NCBI RefSeq assembly: GCF_002835935.1
Contig: NZ_PJCF01000012.1
Span: 1 to 64,000 of the forward strand
DNA: 64,000 bases
DNA from: Paraglaciecola sp. MB-3u-78
Lineage (GTDB): Bacteria; Pseudomonadota; Gammaproteobacteria; Enterobacterales; Alteromonadaceae
Reading direction: 5' to 3'
A program made the position numbers and the translations under genes. The notes under the pieces are model-generated. The model did no database searches and was not told where the DNA came from. It saw only the letters and a program-made list of their open reading frames with translations. Positions 1 to 9,123 of this stretch are shown here, one piece after another (positions within the stretch are counted from its first letter, which is position 1; every line of letters starts with the position of its first letter).

Positions 1-285
1 CAATTTAATGGGTTGTCGCTAATTGTCGAGCAGCAGCTTGATGCCGCGTTAATGTCAGGGGCACTGTTTATCTTCACTAATCGCACTCGCAAACGCCTCA
101 AAATACTGTATTGGGACAACACCGGTTTAGCGATGTGGAGCAAGCGTTTAGAAAAAGAGATATTTAAATGGCCAAAGAGTACACAATCCTCAATTAGTTT
201 GAGCGAACAGCAACTCAATAGTCTGTTAGGGGGCTTTGATATTCATGGCCATCAGCCGCTATTTTATGCGTCTGCAGGCTTATAA
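1..285 (+). CDS. tnpB: IS66 accessory protein TnpB, 5' end outside window
   Basis: C-terminal part of the IS66-family accessory protein TnpB. The frame is open to the left edge of the window (Q-F-N-G-L-S...), so the start lies upstream; the TTG at 13 is not a likely start. The recognisable core is FIFTNRTRKRLKILYWD followed by a KRLEKEIFKWP stretch, which matches the usual family core of arginine-rich strand, YWD and RF-W-P. TnpB is required with TnpA and TnpC for IS66 transposition in the characterised elements, but its biochemical role is not settled. It lies 64-88 bases before the broken tnpC, the normal gene order. Confidence 0.85.
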   Translation, partial: QFNGLSLIVEQQLDAALMSGALFIFTNRTRKRLKILYWDNTGLAMWSKRLEKEIFKWPKSTQSSISLSEQQLNSLLGGFDIHGHQPLFYASAGL

Positions 286-372
286 TATTCGATCATAAGT
301 AGGGAATGTCGATCACGATTTAGTCTAAGTAAAAACAACAGCTTAGGTATGTATTACGGTAAAATACATGCC

Positions 373-1925
373 ATGAAAACAAAGACCGACAAGCCCAATA
401 AAAAGATAGAATTGCTCCAGCGAAAGCATGATGAGCAAGGTTTAACGGTGGCCGAAAAAGATAACTTAATTGCGTTTCAACAAACGCGTTTAGCCTTTTT
501 AGAAGAGCAGTTCCGCTTAGCTAAACACAAACTCTTTGCCAGTCAAAACGAAGCCCATCCTGGACAAGGTAACTTGTTTAATGAGACAGAAGAAATTGCA
601 GAGCTTGAGCTTGAAGAAGACAAGAATGAGCCGCCCAAAGATAAACCTAAACGCAAGCGAAACACCCAGACCTTTGACGAGCATATTACCCGTGAAGTCG
701 TGATACACGATATTGATGAAGCGGATAAAGTATGCGCATGCTGCCAAGGCGAGCTGCACTGCATGGGCAAAGATGTCACTGAGAAATTGGTGTTTGTGCC
801 AGCCACCACTAAAGTGGTTGAGCATCATCGTTTAAAGTATGCCTGTAGAGGATGTGAGCAAAACGGCACGCACAATACGTTTAGACAAGCCCCACCGGTA
901 CCGAGTATTTTACCCAAAAGCTATGCGACCCCGAGCTTGTTAAGCCAATTGATTATCAGCAAATATCAACATGGCTTGCCATTGTATCGCCAAGAAGTGA
1001 TTTTTAAGCAATTGGGCATTCAATTATGTCGTCAAACCCTGTCGGATTGGCTGATTAAAATCGCCAACGTGTACATCCTATACTTTACGAATACTGGCAT
1101 AAAATATTGCTGACACAGGCCGTGGTTAAAGCCGATGAAACACAGCTGAAAGTCATCAAGGATGACAACATCAAATCCTACATGTGGGTGTATAGCTGTG
1201 GGGCAGATTCACCTGCCGGTAATCTGCAAGGTGGCACGTTGCAAAAAGAGATTGCGCCGAATATTGTCTTATATGATTACCAGCCTTCGCGAGCAGGAAA
1301 ATGCGCGGTAGACTTTTTACAAGATGCAGACGCCAAGCATTACACTGGCTATTTACAAGTGGATGGCTACGCAGGCTATCATCAATCACATGCACATTAG
1401 TGGTGTGCATGGCGCATCTACGACGCAAGTTTACCGAAGCACAAAAGGCGCAAAGTCAAAACAGTAAAAAAACCGGTAAGGCTGACTGAGCACTGAATCA
1501 CATTCAAAAACTGATCAAAGACTTACCTATAAAAGAGCGCTATCGCATCAGACAAGAAAAGTCTGTGCCCTTACTCAATCAATTTAAAACGTGGTTGGAT
1601 AAATCCGCGCCCAATGTGTCACCTGAAATCCTGCTTGGCAAAGCACTCAGCTACGCGTTAAACCAGGGGCTAGAGCCATCCGTTATTGCGATGATGGTAG
1701 GCTAGATATCGATAATAATCGAAGTGAAAGAGCGATAAAGCCCTTTGTGATGGGCAGAAAGCTTGGCTGTTCAGTCAAACTGCCAACGGTGCCAATGCGA
1801 GTGCGACGCTTTATTCTATTATTGAGACCGCTAAGGTCAACGGCCTCGTGCCATATGATTACTTGATGCATGTGATGAACCAAATAACAGCCGGAAATAC
1901 CGCCCCAGAAAAACTACTACCTTGA
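373..1925 (+). pseudogene. tnpC: IS66 transposase TnpC, multiply broken
   Basis: Remnant of the IS66 DDE transposase. The N-terminal coiled-coil/zinc-finger half is intact from ATG 373 (LEEQFRLAKHKLFAS, then CACCQGEL and the zn-finger pair CRGCEQ). Lesions follow: a frameshift near 1070 after LIKIANV, continuing in another frame as YEYWHKILLTQAVVKADET; a frameshift near 1400 after HQSHAH, continuing VVCMAHLRRKF; a TGA at 1487-1489 where family members have Trp (KTGKAD-stop-ALNHIQKL); and further shifts around 1670-1765 before the tail LDIDNNRSERAIKPF and KAWLFSQTANGA. It cannot make a full transposase. The end at 1925 is the TGA after NTAPEKLLP. Confidence 0.88.
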
Positions 1926-1993
1926 GACGTCAATCTCAGCTAGTGTGGTTCTAATGACGGACACTTACATTCCGCTATAAACTAAATTTTTTC

Positions 1994-2209
1994 CCAATAG
2001 AGCGATTATTGTGAGTAATGAATGAGTATGCTCGCAATAATCGACATTTCTCTAACGTAAAAGAATTTCGACAACATATTCGTCACTTTTTTAACGTCAC
2101 CCTTCCCGATATTGCTGACACACTAAACAGCTGGATAATCGATCACTTTCAGGTATTGCTCAAGGTTATGCTGATGTTCTCAAGCAACTCACGGGGACTT
2201 ATTAATTAG
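1994..2209 (+). pseudogene. IS630-family transposase, C-terminal remnant
   Basis: A frame from CCA 1994 reads PIERLL-stop-VMNEYARNN and then NRHFSNVKEFRQHIRHFF with NSWIIDHFQVL near the end. This is the C-terminal third of an IS630-type DDE transposase: the PIERLW glutamate block, the NRYF-KEFR helix and the R-INDNFQ block. The TGA replaces the usual Trp codon of ERLW. Everything upstream of the Glu block is gone, so it is a fossil next to the IS66 remnant. Confidence 0.6.
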
Positions 2210-2296
2210 CGGCTCGTGTATTGAGTATTTCTATCTGTTTAATTGATAAAAAGCCCGTGTCCACATTTCGTATCACAACTAGAAAAAGAGACCACT

Positions 2297-2848
2297 ATGA
2301 GTCGTCATTTTGAACAAGCCGAAGGCTTAACGGAACATCACGATCCAGCTACCCATAAGTTTGTGTTCAACCAAACTATGTTTAGAATCAAAGACCCCGT
2401 GCGTACGCTCAAATTTTACACCGAAGTATTAGGCATGACGCTGATCAAACGATTAGATTTCGATAAAATGAAGTTCACGCTATATTTCTTGGCATCGATT
2501 CCGCCAGAGCAGGTCAATGATTGGTCGAGCGATAGCAACCAACGCATTGAGCAAACCTTCAGCCGTCCCGCCATGCTAGAGCTTACGCACAATTGGGGCG
2601 ATGAGAGCCACGACAGTGTGTCTTATCATAGTGGAAACGAGGAGCCTAAAGGCTTTGGTCACATTGGTTTTGCTGTGCCTGATATCGATGCTGCGTGCAA
2701 ACGATTTGAATCTTTAGGGGTCGAGTTTAAGAAAAAACCAAACGATGGCAGCATGAAAGGCATTGCCTTTATTAAAGATCCAGACGGCTATTGGATTGAG
2801 ATTTTCACACCAGCCCGTCTGCCTGATTTATTAGGCGAGCATTTGTAA
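2297..2848 (+). CDS. gloA: Lactoylglutathione lyase (glyoxalase I)
   Basis: 183 residues from ATG 2297 (an upstream in-frame start at 2243 would add 18 unrelated residues; AAAAGAG precedes 2297). Isomerises the methylglyoxal-glutathione hemithioacetal to S-lactoylglutathione in the cytoplasm. The sequence resembles the human/Pseudomonas long form: [11 protein letters not shown] near the start, [15 protein letters not shown], then [11 protein letters not shown] and [10 protein letters not shown]. The four metal-ligand positions of the family (Gln of FNQT, Glu of LELTHNW, His of GFGHIG, Glu of YWIEIF) are all present, which favours the Zn-type enzyme rather than the short Ni-type. It stands alone, after transposon debris, and faces the cytochrome b gene. 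Confidence 0.93.
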   Translation: MSRHFEQAEGLTEHHDPATHKFVFNQTMFRIKDPVRTLKFYTEVLGMTLIKRLDFDKMKFTLYFLASIPPEQVNDWSSDSNQRIEQTFSRPAMLELTHNWGDESHDSVSYHSGNEEPKGFGHIGFAVPDIDAACKRFESLGVEFKKKPNDGSMKGIAFIKDPDGYWIEIFTPARLPDLLGEHL

Positions 2849-2906
2849 TAAATACTAATAAATACTCGCCAAGGGTTCGCTCAAATAGGGATTAGGGATT
2901 TGAAAT

Positions 2907-3626
2907 TTATTTATCTTCTCGTTCTTGCTTGGGCAAGTATTTATAACCATTGATCATGGAGGAAACTAAAGCCGTTTTTTCTTTACGTTCACTAATAATG
3001 ACCCCTATGATATGAAGAGGGATCAAGAAGCATAAAAAGTAAAAAGTATAAACATGAGCAGTGATGAACGGCGTTCTAACTTCACGCATGGCCTGATAAG
3101 CTTGCTCGTCAACATTCTCTTTAGAGTAAGGCTTTATAAGTTCCAGTTTGCTGCTGTCAATGGCGATGCTTTTGACGAAATATTGCCCTAATGGCGGATA
3201 GTAAATATCAGTTCCGGCGATAAATAAGCCACTCACCATTTGAACACACATTGAAAGCAGCAGTGCACCTACCATTAGCTTACCTAATGGGTTGTGTCCT
3301 TTATGTTTTTTATCGGGTTGATGTTTAAGCTCGGCTAACTCGGCAGTAAAACCTTTTGCAAAAGGTAAGGTTTTGCGCCAACGCTCGTAACCCTTGCCGA
3401 AGAACCCCATTCCAATTCGTATAATTAGATTGATTGCAAATACATAACCTGTGATGACATGAATAGTTTTCAGTAAAACTTTTCCATCATTACTTATACC
3501 TAAGGTACTCGCATTGAAAATAATTAGCCCTAGCACTATGAGCAGCATGACGACTGACACATTAATCCAGTGAAAAAGTCTTAGATATTTACTCCACACA
3601 TAGACTTGTTGGAATTGACGGTTCAT
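2907..3626 (-). CDS. Cytochrome b/b6-type membrane protein (b561 / hydrogenase-cyt b family)
   Basis: 239 residues from ATG 3626, preceded by GAGGTG (an ATG further out adds 10 residues without a better ribosome site). Four hydrophobic helices are visible: roughly 18-40, 55-80, 125-150 and 200-225. Histidines sit at the right places for two b hemes: LFHWINVS, TIHVITGY, TAHVYTFY and PLHIIGV. Members of this family carry electrons between quinones or soluble carriers and a partner enzyme in the inner membrane. The gene follows the sensor kinase on the same strand after a 195-base gap, so it may be co-transcribed or have its own promoter. The neighbouring PepSY, flavocytochrome and DUF2271 genes make a shared membrane redox role likely; the electron acceptor is unknown. 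Confidence 0.8.
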   Translation of the reverse strand: MNRQFQQVYVWSKYLRLFHWINVSVVMLLIVLGLIIFNASTLGISNDGKVLLKTIHVITGYVFAINLIIRIGMGFFGKGYERWRKTLPFAKGFTAELAELKHQPDKKHKGHNPLGKLMVGALLLSMCVQMVSGLFIAGTDIYYPPLGQYFVKSIAIDSSKLELIKPYSKENVDEQAYQAMREVRTPFITAHVYTFYFLCFLIPLHIIGVIISERKEKTALVSSMINGYKYLPKQEREDK

Positions 3627-3821
3627 GTAACACCTCATTGTAGTTAGAAAATACATCGTTTTTTAGTTTAAGCTTGCTCAGTGTCTGAAGTATTGATCTA
3701 CAGCATGAACTCACCTTTCATATTGGTTTCTAGTCGATTAGCAAGCGTCCCATCATAGTCAGCCTCAATAAAGACGATTTAAAATCCGTTATCTAGCGTT
3801 AATATTTTTTGTTTATGTTAA

Positions 3822-5147
3822 TCATTGAACGGGTAGCTGAATGACAGCCTCAAAACCCCTTGTAGAGTCACTCGCTGGTGACAAGAATGTCATTTGTCCA
3901 CCGATACCTTTTACTAATGCCTCTACAATGGCTAAGCCAAGCCCTGAGCCTGAGGTACTGCTAGATGCACGAAAGAAACGCTCATGCAGACGTTTTAACT
4001 GTTCAGCCGTTAAGGAGTCACAGGCATTCACAACACGCAATTCACCCATATCGCTTAGCTGAATATGGATAGGCTCATTCGTATCTCCATGCTTAACCGC
4101 ATTCTCAATCAAATTCTTAGCCAAAATATAGAAGGCATCTGCGTCTATGCAGGCCATAAGCGCTTGCTCAGGAAGCTGCATGCTAATATTGAGTCTGCCC
4201 GACCGCAAATACTCATCCACAATCAGTACCAATAGCGCACTTAAGTTTTGAGGTTTATCGGTAAGTAGCCCGCTACTATCATCTGCTTTAGCGAGTTGTA
4301 AAAGTTTATCGGATAAGCTCACAAGATGATTCAGGGTGATAACCAACTGAGCTGCTTTTAGGCGCGAAGCTTCATCACTTGATGTTTTTTCTAAGCGCTG
4401 AGTCTGCGCCATCATGGTTGCCAGTGGAGTGCGAAGTTCATGGGCGGCATTAGCAGTAAAATGACGCTCTGTTTTAAGCGCAGTTTGTACGCGCAGCATA
4501 AGCTGGTTAACGGCTTGCGTCATTGGCTCAAGCTCAAGTGGAAGATGCTCAGGAACGATAGGAGTGAGATCGCCAGCGCCACGAAGGGCTAATTGCTTAC
4601 CGTATTGTTTAATCGGATTAATCACTTGGCGCACTAAAAAGACAGCCATCAACAAACACATCGGTAATAACACCAATAAGGGAATGGTCATGATCAATAA
4701 GGTGTGTAAAACAGCCTCTTGACGATGAGATAGTGGCTCGGCCACTTGTATAAAGTAGGTCCCTTGAACGGCTGAAACGGTAAAAATTCGAAATCCATCC
4801 TGACTTTCAAAACCATCTCGAAGGGCAAGACTGAACTTATGTTGCTGAGCCGTATGTGATTGCAATAAGACTTGGTTGGAGGCGTTTCTTACTTGATAAG
4901 TTAAGCGTTCTTTGTGAGCGCCTAATGCAGGTAGATGTTGCAATAATTTCGATTCTTCGCGGTTGTAAATCTCAACTAACGCTAGGGGTAAGATCCGCTC
5001 TGCGGTTTCTTGTAAGGCACTATCAAAGGTTTTGTTAAGTTCTTTGTGCAACTGTATGGTTGCAATGGATAATCCGAGCACCCACAAGCAAGTAACCACA
5101 ACCAGAAGACGCAAAACAAGCTGTTTTTGTAAGCTTATCGATTTCAT
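3822..5147 (-). CDS. Sensor histidine kinase, QseC/PmrB-like
   Basis: 441 residues. Two membrane helices (about 10-32 and 147-172) enclose a periplasmic sensor domain of about 115 residues; then a HAMP-like region, the H box AAHELRTPL with phospho-acceptor His236, the N box NLIENAVKHG (345-354) and the G box GSGLGLAIVEA (400-410). This is the class of short two-helix kinases typified by QseC and PmrB. It overlaps the response regulator by 4 bases (ATGA), so the two are co-translated. The ligand is not readable from the sequence. Given the divergent PepSY/flavocytochrome operon, these genes are the likely target. Confidence 0.92.
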   Translation of the reverse strand: MKSISLQKQLVLRLLVVVTCLWVLGLSIATIQLHKELNKTFDSALQETAERILPLALVEIYNREESKLLQHLPALGAHKERLTYQVRNASNQVLLQSHTAQQHKFSLALRDGFESQDGFRIFTVSAVQGTYFIQVAEPLSHRQEAVLHTLLIMTIPLLVLLPMCLLMAVFLVRQVINPIKQYGKQLALRGAGDLTPIVPEHLPLELEPMTQAVNQLMLRVQTALKTERHFTANAAHELRTPLATMMAQTQRLEKTSSDEASRLKAAQLVITLNHLVSLSDKLLQLAKADDSSGLLTDKPQNLSALLVLIVDEYLRSGRLNISMQLPEQALMACIDADAFYILAKNLIENAVKHGDTNEPIHIQLSDMGELRVVNACDSLTAEQLKRLHERFFRASSSTSGSGLGLAIVEALVKGIGGQMTFLSPASDSTRGFEAVIQLPVQ

Positions 5148-5803
5148 TGTCGTGACATCCGGTATCCCATTCCTCTTACCGTTTCAATGCATCCTTTGCC
5201 TAACTTTTTGCGTAAACGGCTAATATATACCTCAATAGTATTACTTTCGATTTCAGCACCAAAGGCATAAAGAGCATCTTCTAAGCGTGCCCGGGTCAGC
5301 AGCTGTCCTGGTTTTTGTATGAAGGTTTCAAAAATAGCCCACTCACGGGATGTTAGCTCGATTTGCTGCTTTTTCACGTAGACGGTTCTATCTGCTAAAT
5401 TCACAGACAACTCGCCCAATATAACATTCGGGTTGGGGTTCCCGCTGTAGCGTCTTGCCACCGCACCTACGCGCGCGGTCATTTCATTGAGATCAAAGGG
5501 CTTAACCAAATAGTCATCTGCCCCTGCATTTAGCCCGCTAATACGATCCGCTATCTGATCTTTAGCTGTCATAATAATGACCGGTAGGGAGGTGCTTGTT
5601 TTTCTTAATTTTTGTAATAAATGCAATCCAGAGCCGTCAGGTAACATCAAGTCCAATAACAACAAATCATATCCCGTGCTGCTTAAACAGCTTTCGGCCG
5701 CCTCTATGCGCGTCACCCAGTCAACAGCGTAGCCTTCGTCCTGTAATTGATCACGGATCGCTTCGCCAAGACCTTCTGTATCTTCCAATATGAGTATTCG
5801 CAT
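5144..5803 (-). CDS. Response regulator, OmpR family (QseB/PmrA-like)
   Basis: 219 residues. Receiver domain with phospho-acceptor Asp51 (LLLLDLMLPDG), the conserved Thr of IIMTAKD and Lys of LVKPFD; C-terminal winged helix with VILGELSVNL, LTSREWAIFE and the recognition-helix/wing segment VYISRLRKKLG, ending in TVRGMGYRM. Partner of the kinase whose start overlaps its stop. It is transcribed divergently from the PepSY-flavocytochrome operon, 163 bases away, an arrangement in which the regulator commonly controls both directions. Confidence 0.94.
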   Translation of the reverse strand: MRILILEDTEGLGEAIRDQLQDEGYAVDWVTRIEAAESCLSSTGYDLLLLDLMLPDGSGLHLLQKLRKTSTSLPVIIMTAKDQIADRISGLNAGADDYLVKPFDLNEMTARVGAVARRYSGNPNPNVILGELSVNLADRTVYVKKQQIELTSREWAIFETFIQKPGQLLTRARLEDALYAFGAEIESNTIEVYISRLRKKLGKGCIETVRGMGYRMSRQ

Positions 5804-5929
5804 AATACGTCCTTAAAAAAACCAGCTTAGTCCTTTTTTCTGACAGTAGCCTGAATGGTTTTTGTTTTCTTCAGCAATATTAAAAACTCCCTATTCAGCG
5901 CTCTGTCAGGAAAGTCCGCTAGAGTTTTC

Positions 5930-5947
5930 TAACACTAACATAACACT
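5930..5947 (+). promoter_or_regulatory. Candidate response-regulator operator (two direct repeats)
   Basis: TAACACT occurs at 5930-5936 and again at 5941-5947, exactly 11 bases apart (one helical turn), about 20-37 bases before the PepSY start. OmpR-family dimers bind direct repeats with this spacing. The match to this regulator is inference. Confidence 0.4.
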
Positions 5948-5966
5948 GAAAACACGGAGATCTACC

Positions 5967-6287
5967 ATGAACAAAATTTTAAGCGTTCTACTTATCGCAG
6001 CTTCTCTTACAAGTACAGCATCGTTTGCCAGTAATAATTGCAAAGACCCTATTGATACTTGGCAGCCCCAAAAAAACTTACAACAGAAGTTAGCAATAAA
6101 AGGGTGGCAGGTTGACCAGATCAAGATAGATGACGGCTGCTACGAGGTTAAAGGCCTTGATACCTTAGGTAACCGTTTTGAGGCAATATTTCTGCCTGCC
6201 TCTCTAAACATATCGAAACTAGAAATTAAATTTAAAACACAAGGAGCGGCTGAAGACTACCTTGATAAAAACGCCAATACGTATTAA
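5967..6287 (+). CDS. Small periplasmic PepSY-domain protein
   Basis: 106 residues from ATG 5967, which follows ACGGAGAT; the in-frame start at 5862 would prepend 35 residues ahead of a clean signal peptide. Signal peptide about 1-20 ending TASFAS, then one PepSY_2-type unit: LAIKGWQVDQIKIDDGCYEVKG, with a conserved two-Cys pattern (Cys of NNCKDP and DDGCYE) that could form a disulfide. PepSY proteins of this size are periplasmic and usually accompany cytochrome b or ferric-reductase-like proteins; their exact function is not known. First gene of the three-gene operon with the flavocytochrome (gap 93 bases) and DUF2271. Confidence 0.82.
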   Translation: MNKILSVLLIAASLTSTASFASNNCKDPIDTWQPQKNLQQKLAIKGWQVDQIKIDDGCYEVKGLDTLGNRFEAIFLPASLNISKLEIKFKTQGAAEDYLDKNANTY

Positions 6288-6380
6288 GCGCAACTGAATT
6301 CTTAATACATCAATTTGCACTTCAGTTGAAAATTAGAAACAGAATACAGAATAGAATCTATAAGCTAAAGGAGCCAACAC

Positions 6381-7667
6381 ATGACTAATCTGCGTTTACG
6401 CCTGAGTCTTCTGGCACTGCTGGCATTGCAGTTGAGTACTTGGCAATGGGGAGTGAGTTACGAGCAATTTCTGACACTCAGTGGCTATCTTGCCATCAAT
6501 TTTATGTCGCTTACGATGATATTAGCCGTAAGACCAGCTTACCTCGAGAGTATATTGGGTGGACTTGACCAAATGTATCACCTGCACAAATGGACAGGTA
6601 TATTGGCCGTGATTTTTGCGTTGGGCCACTGGCTTATCGAGATGGCTGATGATGTCTTAAAAACACTCTTTGGAAAAGATCGAAGCCTAAGAGAATCTGA
6701 CTTTACGGGTCTACTGGATGGCCTGCAAGACATGGCTGAAGATCTGGGAGAACCGAGTCTGTATCTGCTTATTGCACTGGTGACGATTACGCTTGTACGA
6801 TGGATCCCTTATCGTTTTTGGCGATATCTGCATCGTGTCATGCCGCTTATTTATATTGCGCTGGCCGCTCATGCTTTACTATTAGCCCCTATGATTTGGT
6901 GGCAACAAGCCACCGGTTGGTTAATGGCAGTGTTGATGGTTGGCGGTACAATCGCCAGCGTACAATCGTTGACAGGCCAAATTGGAAGAACCCATCGTTG
7001 GAAAGGACTGGTTCAAAGTGTAAAGCAAGCATCTCAAAATACGATTGAGGTGGTCTGCGATATGGGTAAAAGCTGGCCAGGGCACAAAGCAGGTCAGTTT
7101 GCTTTAGTAAGCTTTGACGCGGGCGAGGGCGCGCATCCTTTTACTCTATCATCAGCAGATCAGAAGAATGGCTTGCTTAGCTTTCAAATTAAAGCGTTGG
7201 GAGATTACACCCGTACATTACCCGGTGTAATAAAGAGTGGTAGCAAAGTCACCATTGAAGGCCCTTATGGATGCTTTAAGCCTGAAAACGGCCGCGCTAA
7301 GGCTCAGCAGATTTGGGTCGCAGGTGGTATTGGCATTACTCCATTTCTTGCTGCACTAGAAAACCGTATGCTCACAAGAGTAGAAATCTATCCTGAGGTG
7401 ACCTTGCATTATTGTACTCAAACAGTGCAAGGTGATCCTAATGTATTGAGATTGAAAAATTTAGCTGAACACTTGCCCCAAATAACACTAATGGTTTACG
7501 ACAATCAAAAAGATCAGCGATTGAGCGCCGATCAATTACACATCCACTCCAAAAAAGCTGATATCTGGTTTTGCGGACCACAAGGTTTAGCAAGCGCTTT
7601 ACGTCAAGATCTCAAAAATCATCAGGCTTCATTACGTTTTCATCAAGAACGTTTCGAGTTTAGATAA
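6381..7667 (+). CDS. Ferric-reductase-like transmembrane flavocytochrome
   Basis: 428 residues, ATG 6381 with a strong GGAG site. N-terminal ferric-reductase-like membrane domain (about six helices to residue 200) with heme-ligand candidates in paired helices: YHLHKWTGILAV and ALGHWLIEM, then YLHRVMPL and LAAHALLLAP. Next an FAD-binding barrel (AGQFALVSF, HPFTLSSA) and a C-terminal NAD-binding domain with GGIGITPFLAAL and WFCGPQGLASAL. The architecture is that of bacterial NOX/ferric reductase-type proteins, which pass electrons from NAD(P)H through FAD and two hemes across the inner membrane. The periplasmic acceptor is unknown; the flanking PepSY and DUF2271 secreted proteins are candidate partners. 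Confidence 0.88.
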   Translation: MTNLRLRLSLLALLALQLSTWQWGVSYEQFLTLSGYLAINFMSLTMILAVRPAYLESILGGLDQMYHLHKWTGILAVIFALGHWLIEMADDVLKTLFGKDRSLRESDFTGLLDGLQDMAEDLGEPSLYLLIALVTITLVRWIPYRFWRYLHRVMPLIYIALAAHALLLAPMIWWQQATGWLMAVLMVGGTIASVQSLTGQIGRTHRWKGLVQSVKQASQNTIEVVCDMGKSWPGHKAGQFALVSFDAGEGAHPFTLSSADQKNGLLSFQIKALGDYTRTLPGVIKSGSKVTIEGPYGCFKPENGRAKAQQIWVAGGIGITPFLAALENRMLTRVEIYPEVTLHYCTQTVQGDPNVLRLKNLAEHLPQITLMVYDNQKDQRLSADQLHIHSKKADIWFCGPQGLASALRQDLKNHQASLRFHQERFEFR

Positions 7668-7708
7668 CATTCACAAAATAAAACGATTAGTTAAATTAGA
7701 GGTACGAC

Positions 7709-8179
7709 ATGAGGAAATTACTGCTTATAACAGGGCTGATGGGGACAATAATGCTTCCCTTCTTCGCTCAGGCCAAGGACGTCACTTTTTTCGCTGAGTT
7801 AAAAAATTATCGTGGTGATGGCGCCTATTTGGCAATATACCTTACTGATTCGGTCGGTGTGTATCAGAAAACACTCTGGGTAGCGGGCAAAAAAAGCAAG
7901 CATTTCAAACACCTGACGGACTGGGCGCAAGGAAGCTCGATGAGGCGTTCAGAATATGACGGAAAAACAGGGGCAAGTATTTCTCGTGGTGAAACCCTGC
8001 AAATCACGGTAGATTTAGATCCATCCCTTATTGATAGCGGCTATCAGGTTCGCGTAGATTCAGCGGTAGAAGATATGGGCGATAACCCCGCTGATATTAT
8101 TGCTCCCTTGACAACTAAAGGGGCAGCAACGCCTATAAATGGGGAAGGCTATGTTTATTCATTTACCTATGTGTTTTGA
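7709..8179 (+). CDS. Secreted DUF2271 protein
   Basis: 156 residues with a signal peptide ending FFAQA. The body matches DUF2271: YLAIYLTDSVGVYQKTLWVAGKKSKH, then DWAQGSS, DGKTGAS and a beta-rich tail with SYQVRVDSAVEDMGDN-like strands. Family members are periplasmic and lie next to PepSY/cytochrome b genes; no biochemical function is established. It is 41 bases downstream of the flavocytochrome and is the last gene of that operon. Confidence 0.83.
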   Translation: MRKLLLITGLMGTIMLPFFAQAKDVTFFAELKNYRGDGAYLAIYLTDSVGVYQKTLWVAGKKSKHFKHLTDWAQGSSMRRSEYDGKTGASISRGETLQITVDLDPSLIDSGYQVRVDSAVEDMGDNPADIIAPLTTKGAATPINGEGYVYSFTYVF

Positions 8180-8281
8180 ACCTTCGGGGGCAGGTTTGTT
8201 AAAAGTACGTTTCTGTCCATGAATACTTAGCGTTTAACGCAATGCCATTTTCTTATCTTGGCTGTATTATTGGTATTCTTA

Positions 8282-9100
8282 TTAGTATTCAGTTGCCTCA
8301 TGTATGGCTTTGACTAATTCTGCTGGTATTGCCATAGAAGATGCAAGGCTACTTAAGTAGTCTTGTGAGGCTGCCTGTTGTTCATCAATGGCTAAGAGTG
8401 ATGCTGCATACACTTCTATTGCGGTTTGTGGATCAGGTACTGCATTTATCAGTTCTTGTAATGACAAGGGGTGACGTAGTTCGTCAAACAGCTTGGCTTT
8501 GTCTTCAGTGGTTAAGTCAAAATTATCGACTTGTTGGTATATTCGCTGACGCTCATTTTCGTCAATATGCCCGTCCGCATTTGCGGCTGTGAGCATCCCT
8601 CGGAGTATCAGCATTTGACCTGTGTCGTGACTTTCATCTTGCACTACCTGGTCAAATTGTTGTTGTGACAGTGTCGCCGGTGAATAGGTGAGTGTTTGTT
8701 TAGGTGCAGAGGGCGTATAGCGAGATTGAAGTGATGTTGTTGCAGATGATACAGATGATGACAGTGCCGTTGTCTCCTGAGGCGGGTTTGGAGCCTCCTT
8801 TTTTTGTTGTGCATTTCTTTGTGCATAGACACCTAGTTGATAGGCTCTTTGTAAATTTGCTTTTTGTAGAGAAGTGTTTCGGCCATAAGCTTGTTGTGAA
8901 TATACTTGATAGGCTTTCCAAGCCATTCCTCCTACTGCAGCCAGCGCGCCTGTTTGCAGGGGGCTTTGGTTACTTGTATTGTTTCTGATAATCGCATCTG
9001 AAACGGCATGCTTTAATGCGCTTTTCGACGCGCCTCTGGACGTTTGAGACAACAGGCCAGAGCGACTTAAACGGCTGATAATACTATTCAGGTTTTTCAT
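8282..9100 (-). CDS. DUF533 / TerB-like protein (YebE family)
   Basis: 272 residues. A short segment near residue 50-65 (LAAVGGMAWKAY) is the glycine-rich hydrophobic stretch typical of DUF533; residues 95-155 are low-complexity Ser/Gln/Thr/Pro; residues 155-272 form a TerB-like all-alpha domain with AANADGHIDENERQRI, the acidic DGHID loop that in TerB relatives can bind metal. E. coli YebE is the best-known relative and its role is unknown. It is followed, on the same strand, 24 bases from the zinc-ribbon gene stop, so the zinc-ribbon gene is upstream and the two form a likely pair. Confidence 0.8.
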   Translation of the reverse strand: MKNLNSIISRLSRSGLLSQTSRGASKSALKHAVSDAIIRNNTSNQSPLQTGALAAVGGMAWKAYQVYSQQAYGRNTSLQKANLQRAYQLGVYAQRNAQQKKEAPNPPQETTALSSSVSSATTSLQSRYTPSAPKQTLTYSPATLSQQQFDQVVQDESHDTGQMLILRGMLTAANADGHIDENERQRIYQQVDNFDLTTEDKAKLFDELRHPLSLQELINAVPDPQTAIEVYAASLLAIDEQQAASQDYLSSLASSMAIPAELVKAIHEATEY

Positions 9101-9123
9101 TAACTGACTCCATACACTGGGTG

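Larger units (their letters stand above)
1..1968 (+). mobile_element. Decayed IS66-family element, left end outside window
   Basis: Contains the end of tnpB and the broken tnpC. The right end probably lies near 1968, where GACGGACACTTAC would read GTAAGTGTCCGTC outward; IS66-family ends typically begin GTAAG. The left end is outside the window so neither the inverted repeat nor the 8-bp target duplication can be checked here. Confidence 0.6.

Noticed and set aside
517-828. Reverse-strand open frames inside the IS66 transposase
   Set aside because: They are shadows of the transposase frame, with no homology or start signals.
5812-5830. PmrA-type CTTAA repeats in the regulator leader
   Set aside because: Copies are about 14 bases apart, not 11, and the second is CTTAG.
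8644-8988. Overlapping frames inside the DUF533 gene
   Set aside because: Low-complexity Ser/His/Gln text from the linker of the real gene, no support.
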